Shown here piece after piece: positions 48,501 to 53,697 of a stretch of 53,697 bases of DNA. Source of the DNA: Bacteroides sp. (GTDB lineage: Bacteria; Bacteroidota; Bacteroidia; Bacteroidales; Bacteroidaceae); NCBI GenBank assembly GCA_017992695.1, contig JAGOOC010000017.1, forward strand, positions 1 to 53,697, in the 5' to 3' direction. Under the pieces are notes generated by a model. It did no database searches and had not been told where the DNA came from. It worked only from the letters and a program-made list of their open reading frames with translations. The position numbers and the translations under genes were made by a program. Position 1 is the first letter of the stretch. Every line of letters starts with the position of its first letter.

Positions 48501-51246
48501 AGTTCCAGCTGATGCGATAGATTTTATACTCCAAGTTGGCACGGTCTACGGCAAGCCCCTCGGCATTTACGGTGACTACGTCAAAGGTTTGGTCTTTGTC
48601 CGTCTCTAGGTATCGCCCTTTCGGTTCTTTCAGGTTGATACCTACGTAGGCAGCAAAAGGAGAGTAGGGCACGGTCAGCGTGCTGATGCTTGCATCGCCT
48701 CCGGGTTCAAACACTCGGCTGGTGATGTTGGCGCGTAGCATGCCCGGTGCATTGCCGGCTTCGGGCAGTTTGAGTGAGAATGATGCGTTGCCGCTAGCAT
48801 CGAGTGTGCCGGTAAACAGCTCCGCTTTGCCTGCGGTGAAGCTGGTGGCAGGATTGTTGAAACGGTACTGCGGATAGCGTTCGAACTGCGTTTCTGCTTT
48901 CGTGAGCAACAGCTCCACGGTTGCTTTGAGGTTGGAGGCCGTGGCTCCTGTGAGCCAATGGGCCGAAAGGGTAGTGGGTAGTTTCTTCTCGGCAGCCTTA
49001 ATAATGGCAACAGGCAGGCGCAGGTTTACCTTCAACCGATTGGGCTTCACGGTCTCTATGCGTAGCGGTTTATGGAAAGCGGTTCCTCCTACCTTTATAT
49101 AGGCATTCCACACTCCGGTGGGGTCGTCGGGTTGTGTGGATACGTGGAAGGTGTAAAGCCCATTGAGCCCTGTGGTGGATAGCTGTTTGGTGTAAAACTG
49201 TCCTCTTGGATTGTAGAGTTCCAATGCTACAGGATGCTTGTCGGGTATTCTCTTCGTTCGATCTTCGAGCATGAACGAGATGTGGAGGGTATCGCCCGGT
49301 CGCCACACGCCTCGTTCGCCGTAAACGAAGCCCTTCAAGCCTTTCTGGATATCCTTGCCGCCTACGTCGAAACGGCTTACCGATAACTCCTCGCCATCGA
49401 TTACCTTTACATAAGCCTTTTGTTTAGCGGCTTCGGCTACAATGATAAAGGGAACGCCCTTTGGCTCTAGTGTGGCAAACCCGTCGCCATCGCTCTCTGC
49501 TTGGGCAATGGGTTGCAACTGGAAGTTATAGGCGGTGACTGTGGCGTGTTTCACCGGCTGCGTGTCGATCAGGTTATTGACCGCTACCCACAGCTTGTTT
49601 AGCGAGTTTCGCTTGACCGTCATCCCCAGATTGGAGGCGAGTACATTGCAGGCAGCCGAGCGATCTGAGTTCATGTAATAGGAGGGGTGGCACGGATTAT
49701 CGCGCTCTTCCCATTTATACTGACTCCAATCGGGTTGCTCACCACCGGTGTAGTAATAGTAGGCCTGCGGGGTGTCCCAGTCTGCCTCGTTTTCGGGGGT
49801 GAGTGTCTGCTCGGCCACCTTTGTCAGGCCTCCCGAAGCGAAGGCTTTCTCTCCCGTATCATCACTGCCGAAGGTCTGCTGTGCGGTAATCCCGTCGCCA
49901 CACCGATAGGCCGAATAGGCCTGTTTGAACGAAAGCACCACGCGATAAATGGCACCCGGCTCCTGTTTGATCACTCCAGCCAGATCGATGGAGTAATCTT
50001 CCCATCGACGCGCCTCTTTGGTTGGATCATCGGTCAGCACCAAGCGTTTCTTGTACACCAATCGGCCCGAGCGTCGCAGCTCATTGCCCGATTCGAGCGA
50101 GTTGGTTTGCATAAACATCAGCACGTTGCTTTCGAAGATGCGGATAACGCTCAAATCTACGGCATACAAGCCCACCGCGCGAAAGGGGATGATCAGATTC
50201 TTGGAATCGGGGATAATGGCTCCCGGCTTTTTCATCTCCACCTGCGGCTTCAGGTTTAGTTCGCCAAATGCGATGGAGTGCGAGTTGCCCAGCGGCTTCT
50301 CTTCAAAATTCTTGATGCCCTGATGAATGTTCAGCGTTACCTTGCCAAGTAGGGTGGGTTCGAAGTAGATGTTAACCTTATTGTTCTTCACTTCGAAGAT
50401 AGCTGCCGAAAGTTCGGGCAGTTCAATCAGCCCTTTGAGGTCTTGCAGCAACGAGATGGGATCTGAGAATACCACCTCTATTCCGTTCTCGGGCTGATCG
50501 ATTCGTTCGGCCGATAGAAAACGGAAACTTCCTTTGGCCGGAATCGTTACCCGTTCGCTTACTTTGTGGTTAATGCCTGCTGGGGCTCCATCGGCGGTGA
50601 GAATGAGCTCGAAATCCTCCTTTTCTCGTTTGACCTGCTCAATGGTGAAGTCGAACGTGGTGGCATCTCTTGTGGCGTTCACTGTTACTTTGGCGGCTTT
50701 GCTCACGGTTAGCATTTGTTCTACCTGTTCGCGGTTTGTCTTGTCGCTGAAACGTATTTCACCTTTAACAAGAGCTTCGTGGGGCATTCCGGCTATAATT
50801 TCTATCGGTTGCAACCGCAAGGCAAAGTTGTTTTCTTGTACGCGAAACGAGAAGTTAAACTCCTTGAGCTCTTTTTCTACTTGCACGAAGTTGCCCAAAT
50901 GGAAGGTTGCTTCGTATAACTCTCCGGGTTGCAAGGCCCCTTCTTCGGGCATAAACTCGATGGTGCTGCTGTTCACCCAATAGGCTTTTCCTTTTACCGA
51001 GGGCGAAAATCGAAACGGGTTCTCCTTGATCTCTTGTTTCAGATCGACCATCGACTGCTCTTGTGTCAGCTCAATTCGTATGGGCGAAGAGGCCGATATC
51101 ATTCCGCCAGTATAAGCGTTTACGTAGGGGGCAAATGCCACTGATGGAATAATCTCTTTGGGGCTACGCGCACACGAGAGCATACTCATGGTGATGACTA
51201 AAAAGCTGAGAAGTAATGCGGTGGTTGATTTGCGGACCTGTTTCAT
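45568..51246 (-). CDS. Alpha-2-macroglobulin family lipoprotein with thioester motif
   Basis: A 1892-residue lipoprotein; ATG 51246 gives a signal ending at Cys25 (SMLSCARSP), while the longer frame to 51291 would run through the repeated leader. It contains macroglobulin-like MG domains, the bait region, and the thioester CTEQ at 1435-1438 (codon for Cys at 46944-46942) in YPHVCTEQLTSKALP, followed by the all-helical thioester domain and a C-terminal receptor-like domain. Bacterial A2M traps attacking proteases by covalent linkage. It precedes pbpC by 16 bp: protease trapping and wall repair are thought to work together. Confidence 0.94.
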   Translation of the reverse strand: MKQVRKSTTALLLSFLVITMSMLSCARSPKEIIPSVAFAPYVNAYTGGMISASSPIRIELTQEQSMVDLKQEIKENPFRFSPSVKGKAYWVNSSTIEFMPEEGALQPGELYEATFHLGNFVQVEKELKEFNFSFRVQENNFALRLQPIEIIAGMPHEALVKGEIRFSDKTNREQVEQMLTVSKAAKVTVNATRDATTFDFTIEQVKREKEDFELILTADGAPAGINHKVSERVTIPAKGSFRFLSAERIDQPENGIEVVFSDPISLLQDLKGLIELPELSAAIFEVKNNKVNIYFEPTLLGKVTLNIHQGIKNFEEKPLGNSHSIAFGELNLKPQVEMKKPGAIIPDSKNLIIPFRAVGLYAVDLSVIRIFESNVLMFMQTNSLESGNELRRSGRLVYKKRLVLTDDPTKEARRWEDYSIDLAGVIKQEPGAIYRVVLSFKQAYSAYRCGDGITAQQTFGSDDTGEKAFASGGLTKVAEQTLTPENEADWDTPQAYYYYTGGEQPDWSQYKWEERDNPCHPSYYMNSDRSAACNVLASNLGMTVKRNSLNKLWVAVNNLIDTQPVKHATVTAYNFQLQPIAQAESDGDGFATLEPKGVPFIIVAEAAKQKAYVKVIDGEELSVSRFDVGGKDIQKGLKGFVYGERGVWRPGDTLHISFMLEDRTKRIPDKHPVALELYNPRGQFYTKQLSTTGLNGLYTFHVSTQPDDPTGVWNAYIKVGGTAFHKPLRIETVKPNRLKVNLRLPVAIIKAAEKKLPTTLSAHWLTGATASNLKATVELLLTKAETQFERYPQYRFNNPATSFTAGKAELFTGTLDASGNASFSLKLPEAGNAPGMLRANITSRVFEPGGDASISTLTVPYSPFAAYVGINLKEPKGRYLETDKDQTFDVVTVNAEGLAVDRANLEYKIYRISWNWWWSNANESFETYINSSAYTPVATGQLSTQGGKAQIRFRVNYPDWGRYLVYVKDRESGHATGGTIYVDWPDWRGRSNKTDPSGITMLSFSIDKERYEPGETATAIIPAAAGGRALIVLENGSEVMHREWIDVSPKGDTKYQFKVTPEMAPNVYLHVSLLQPHAQTVNDLPIRMYGVMPVFVSNRQTVLEPQISMPSVLRPETPFTVSVSEKSGKPMTYTLAIVDDGLLDLTNYKTPDPWNDFYAREALGIRTWDMFDSVLGAFSGSYSALFSTGGDEALKPSDAKANRFKPIVKFFGPFALGKGKSQTHRITLPMYVGSVRTMVVAGQDGAYGEAEKTTPVRTPLMLLSTLPRVLSTQEEVLLPVNVFAMENNVKEVTVSVASTLGKVQLAGAPHQTVRFAKTGDQLLFFRLKTGAKTGKETILLTASGGGQTTKETIEIEVRNPNPAITLRQSKWIESGQQAELTYALQSTANSAIGAASNKQAGATAAESSIRLEASRLPSVDLSRRMDFLTDYPHVCTEQLTSKALPLLYLARFKVLTDAETKATQTSIQEAIRQLYARQLPNGGFVYWPGNAAANEWITSYAGMFLALAQEKGYAVNASVLERWKRFQRMAAQNWKPLSEAQNKKPLSGAQRTDYQQTAMQQAYRLYTLALAASPEPGAMNRMKEMTDLSPQARWRLAAAYALNGKMKPAEELVYKAQTTVAPYSPNNPVYGSSGRDEAMILETLLLMKRNQQALTQAQRVSNNLANESAFSTQSTAFSLLAMGRLAESMSGTLHFTWTLNGKQQPVVKSAKPIYTASIATSPRNGVVTVKQQGSGALKVDLIVRTQLLKDTLPALSNNLRLDVRYTDLNGAAINVEQLKQGTDFQAVVTVANVSGTTDYTNVALTHIIPSGWEIYNKRLAGQTASLNYSYQDIRDDRVLTYFDLREGESKTFTVRLQATYAGEFVLPAVQCEAMYDVNAQARTKAGRIKVNR

Positions 51247-51282
51247 GATAAAAAGGTTTTTCTGTACTACAATCAAAGAGCG

Positions 51283-51316
51283 GTTGATCACTTGATACAG
51301 TTGATCACTTGATACA
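51283..51316 (-). repeat. Perfect 17-bp tandem repeat at the alpha-2-macroglobulin promoter
   Basis: GTTGATCACTTGATACA occurs twice in a row (51283-51299 and 51300-51316). It begins at the -7 box and covers the expected transcription start and leader. Each copy includes the palindrome TGATCA. Confidence 0.8.
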
Positions 51317-51322
51317 AAGGTA
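51315..51322 (-). promoter_or_regulatory. -7 promoter box of the alpha-2-macroglobulin/pbpC operon
   Basis: The minus strand reads TACCTTTG, 68 bp before the ATG at 51246. This supports the shorter start, since the start at 51291 would leave about 17 nt of leader and no signal peptide. Confidence 0.55.
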
Positions 51323-51485
51323 GTATTTTCTCTTGATAAAATGAAAATAAAGAACTAAATTAAGCGTGTTGATATAGACCCATTTACAAAACGGCATCAG
51401 CTTAACAGAGGCAACGGGATAGTACTGACGCTCTGTCTGCAACAGGCTCTTTCAGCACGTATCCCGCTTCCCTACTAGTTTTAAT

Positions 51486-51521
51486 TTATCAGTGACAGGT
51501 CGATTGGCCGATCGCTGATAA
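51486..51521 (-). terminator. Hairpin after the acyltransferase gene
   Basis: TTATCAGTGA (51486-51495) pairs with TCGCTGATAA (51512-51521) with one wobble, 5 bp after the stop on the minus strand. The following tract is AATTAAAAC, without a clean T run, so termination is uncertain. A second weaker hairpin (CGGGATA...TATCCCG) lies at about 51416-51466. Confidence 0.45.
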
Positions 51522-51526
51522 GATTG

Positions 51527-52696
51527 CTATGATGTTGTTTTTTTAACGGATGTCTTTAAAAAACGCTTGGCCAGATAGGCTCGCACCGGCACATCATACA
51601 GTTTTAAGGACAGGTAAGCAATCACTATACAACCTGCGTACACGCACAACGTAACTTGCCAAGTCTCACCGAAAGTAAACAACTGATTTTTAATCAACCA
51701 CGCATAGAACAAATACATCACCGGATAATGGATGACATAGAGCGGATAAGAGATATCTCCCAATAATTTACACAGTTTAGTTGACGTTTTATCTGTTGTT
51801 GTTCCCGAAGCTCCAATCCAGAGCAGGAGAGGGAAGGCTACGATCACACAAAATGCCTCGTAAATGCCGTTGGTACAAAAGGGTTCTGTTCCTTCAAAAT
51901 ACGGCATGGCAAACAAGGTAATCAAGGCTGCCGAACAGATCCAGAATGCGCCTCTTATCTTCATCGGTTTGAAGTTGCGCGACAAGAGCATACCCATCGA
52001 GAAGGGAAAAAGCATGCGCAAAGTTCCTCCTAAAACGTTCACGCTGTCCAGTGTCCAACCCACGCCTATGCTTCCATAGCCCGAGACGTTGAAGATAGCG
52101 AACGATGTCAATCCTATTCCTAATAATACGACGAGTACCGTGAGTGCCTTCGTTGACAAACGGCGAATGAATAAGGCATAAAGGATGTTACCGATATACT
52201 CAAAGAACAACGACCAATAAGGACCGTTCAATGGGAACATTTCGCCATTTCCACGAACTTCATAACCCGCACCCGGCAGGGCAGGAATGAAAAAGATAGT
52301 GCAAAGCATCGAGAGCATGATCATGGATAGGGCGATAGGCGTTCCATCCCATTGCTCCGAGCCTTGCATGCAGAAGGCAACAACGCCCAGAACGGCACCC
52401 ATGATGACCATCGGATGAAGACGGATCACCCGTCGCTTAAAGAACTCTTTCAGGGTAAGGCTCTTACCCCAGCGGTCGTCATAAGCATAACCAATAACGA
52501 AACCCGAAAGAAGAAAGAAGAAATCGACGGCCAAATAGCCATGATTGAACGTTTCAATAGCCGTATTACCGGCAAAAGCGTAGCCTTCGAATACATGATA
52601 CCATAAAACCATAAGAGCAGCCACTCCACGAAGTCCATCCAAAAGATCATAATGTGGCTTGGTGTCTGCAAAAGCTGCTGAACTAATTTTAGACAT
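51527..52696 (-). CDS. Acyltransferase family 3 membrane protein
   Basis: A 389-residue protein with about ten membrane helices. Signatures: LLDGLRGVAALMVLWYHVF with the conserved His, GYLAVDFFFLLSGFVIGY, RVIRLHPM, and the C-terminal SYPLYVIHYPVMYLFYAW. Such proteins move acyl (often acetyl) groups to surface sugars, such as lipopolysaccharide or exopolysaccharide. The target is not known. It has a -7 box 35 bp upstream. Confidence 0.9.
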   Translation of the reverse strand: MSKISSAAFADTKPHYDLLDGLRGVAALMVLWYHVFEGYAFAGNTAIETFNHGYLAVDFFFLLSGFVIGYAYDDRWGKSLTLKEFFKRRVIRLHPMVIMGAVLGVVAFCMQGSEQWDGTPIALSMIMLSMLCTIFFIPALPGAGYEVRGNGEMFPLNGPYWSLFFEYIGNILYALFIRRLSTKALTVLVVLLGIGLTSFAIFNVSGYGSIGVGWTLDSVNVLGGTLRMLFPFSMGMLLSRNFKPMKIRGAFWICSAALITLFAMPYFEGTEPFCTNGIYEAFCVIVAFPLLLWIGASGTTTDKTSTKLCKLLGDISYPLYVIHYPVMYLFYAWLIKNQLFTFGETWQVTLCVYAGCIVIAYLSLKLYDVPVRAYLAKRFLKTSVKKTTS

Positions 52697-52730
52697 TTGT
52701 TTGTTTTACTTAGTGAATATTTTTAATAGA

Positions 52731-52738
52731 CAAAGATA
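52731..52738 (-). promoter_or_regulatory. -7 promoter box of the acyltransferase gene
   Basis: The minus strand reads TATCTTTG, 34 bp before the ATG at 52696. Confidence 0.55.
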
Positions 52739-52791
52739 CGGCATGCGAAACGAAGTTCTTTTGCTCCAAAGCAAAAAGGGTTAATAATGCT

Positions 52792-53355
52792 CTATTTTTT
52801 AGCACGTACCCGGCTGAGTGTATAAATGGAGATGCCCAAGAAAGTGGCCACATACTTCAATTTAACTCGATTGATCAATCCGGGGTGGTTTTGATTAAAC
52901 CGTTCGTATCGTTCCTTTGGCGAAAGTTGCAGTCTATCTACAAAAAGATGGCTGAGTTCCTTGTTTACATTCTGGTGCAGAATTCTCCCCCAATTGGCTA
53001 TGTCGATGTATGTTTCGTATAGTCTATTCAACTTATCGATAGGAATGACGTATATTTTGCAATCCGAAAGTGTTTCAACACTCTCTATAGAGGGTTGTTT
53101 GTAATATAGCGAATCCATGCCGAAGGTTATATCACCCTCTTGACTAAACCAAGTAGTAGTATCTTGTCCGTTGTGATGAAATACGGAGTGCGTAACTCCT
53201 TCTTCAATAAAATAAACCAGACGGTCTGTTACACCCGATTGCACGATATGGGTGTGTTTGGGATAATGCCTTAACTCCATTTCTGCCTGCAATGCTTGAA
53301 GCGCTTCGTCAGAAACCGGATAGACTTCTCTGATTTTTTGAATGATGTTTTTCAT
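52792..53355 (-). CDS. Crp/Fnr-family transcriptional regulator
   Basis: A 187-residue protein. ATG 53355 is chosen because the -7 box at 53389-53382 lies just upstream and the region beyond has no family similarity. Cyclic-nucleotide-binding-type beta roll at about 25-120 (YPKHTHIVQSGVTDRLVYFIEEG, EGDITFGMDSL); the C-terminal winged helix is short (LKYVATFLGISIYTLSRVRAKK), as in many Bacteroides Crp homologues. The E. coli cAMP-contact Arg is not evident, so the ligand is unknown. It is divergent from the element at the right end. Confidence 0.88.
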   Translation of the reverse strand: MKNIIQKIREVYPVSDEALQALQAEMELRHYPKHTHIVQSGVTDRLVYFIEEGVTHSVFHHNGQDTTTWFSQEGDITFGMDSLYYKQPSIESVETLSDCKIYVIPIDKLNRLYETYIDIANWGRILHQNVNKELSHLFVDRLQLSPKERYERFNQNHPGLINRVKLKYVATFLGISIYTLSRVRAKK

Positions 53356-53381
53356 GCAAGAAGAATTTATGATTCTACTTG

Positions 53382-53389
53382 CAAAGATA
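53382..53389 (-). promoter_or_regulatory. -7 promoter box of the Crp-type regulator
   Basis: The minus strand reads TATCTTTG, 26 bp before the ATG at 53355. Confidence 0.55.
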
Positions 53390-53454
53390 CATGATAATAT
53401 TCGAAGTCTCATACGTCGATGTAACAATACGGGAACTATTCTTGCCGACACTTG

Positions 53455-53600
53455 TTTTAACATTGTTAACTGCATTTTCCTCTTCCCCTCTTATTGTGTG
53501 CAAGAGTACGTACTTTTGGGACTAAAAAGTACGTACTCTTACATTCCAAAAGTGCCTATTTAACTAACTCTTAAAATAGCTCTTTTACAAACAAGGAATT
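53455..53600 (+). promoter_or_regulatory. Promoter/hairpin element B, similar to element A at 68-208
   Basis: Same block order as element A. It contains a perfect 16-bp stem, AAGAGTACGTACTTTT (53502-53517) with AAAAGTACGTACTCTT (53525-53540), loop of 7 nt. CGTACT motifs are 23 bp apart (53509, 53532), and a -7-like TACTTTTG lies at 53511-53518. It faces right, toward a gene outside the window. No coding frame continues from it to 53697. Confidence 0.5.
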
Positions 53601-53697
53601 GCGCAAGTACGGCTAATCAATTCATTGATTGTACATCGTTTATATTCAGTTTCTTAATCGCTATATTCCCTCCTTTCTCTTTGCGCATTCTCTCCAT

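Overview
The window is chromosomal DNA of a Bacteroidales bacterium close to Bacteroides. The signs are: a short primary sigma factor without region 1.1; an ATP synthase operon in the order beta-epsilon-(small membrane protein)-a-c-b-delta-alpha-gamma; a TonB-dependent receptor with a carboxypeptidase-like N-terminal domain; many secreted proteins and lipoproteins; and repeated matches to the Bacteroidetes -7 promoter box TAnnTTTG shortly upstream of start codons. No rRNA, tRNA, CRISPR array, transposase or integrase was seen. Gene functions were recognised by family knowledge and motif reading only; no database search was run.

Layout. 1-6800 is visibly AT-rich: an AraC-type regulator converges on a three-gene efflux operon (TolC, HlyD, MFS) read leftward, followed by about 1.2 kb of sparse sequence with one unrecognised small ORF. 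From about 6780 the composition changes to ordinary housekeeping DNA. 6821-8990 is a murein-peptide pair (NlpC/P60 endopeptidase plus dipeptide epimerase). 9166-11715 carries HtrA/DegQ and rpoD. 11857-13528 has a small exported protein and a clostripain-like lipoprotein. 13963-21119 is the complete F1Fo ATP synthase operon, followed by a Pif1-like helicase with an HRDC domain. 23366-24535 has a small acidic protein and an SGNH hydrolase. 24606-30981 holds late cobalamin genes as two converging blocks: cobQ-cobD-cbiB rightward and cobU-cobT-cobS-cobC leftward. 31071-36856 has a GH31 glycosidase, an NlpE-like lipoprotein, a TonB-dependent receptor and an esterase. 37214-43166 has an S41 protease, MnmA, a LuxR-type regulator, a DUF4251 protein, NhaC and a small membrane protein. 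43191-51246 is the penicillin-binding protein 1C plus alpha-2-macroglobulin pair. 51527-53355 has an acyltransferase-3 protein and a Crp-type regulator.

The most unusual signal is non-coding. Three intergenic regions (13551-13682, 32686-32839, 36989-37164) are built of degenerate tandem units with a period of about 22 bp. The first two share an ACGTCTTT-like core and each holds an inverted unit pair with a 15-nt loop. Related ACGTACTTTT-bearing modules, also spaced 22-23 bp, occur in two similar promoter/hairpin elements near the two ends of the window (68-208 and 53455-53600). I cannot name this repeat family. A second notable structure is at 40494-40536, where the 3' arm of an intrinsic terminator contains the -7 box of the next gene.

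How the genes connect: the secreted endopeptidase and epimerase would free and convert L-Ala-D-Glu from wall peptides. The cobalamin genes cover amidation, aminopropanol attachment and nucleotide-loop assembly. PBP1C and the thioester alpha-2-macroglobulin probably form a cell-envelope defence and repair pair. Several starts were moved from the longest ORF to an internal ATG because of signal peptides, promoter positions or overlap with the preceding gene.
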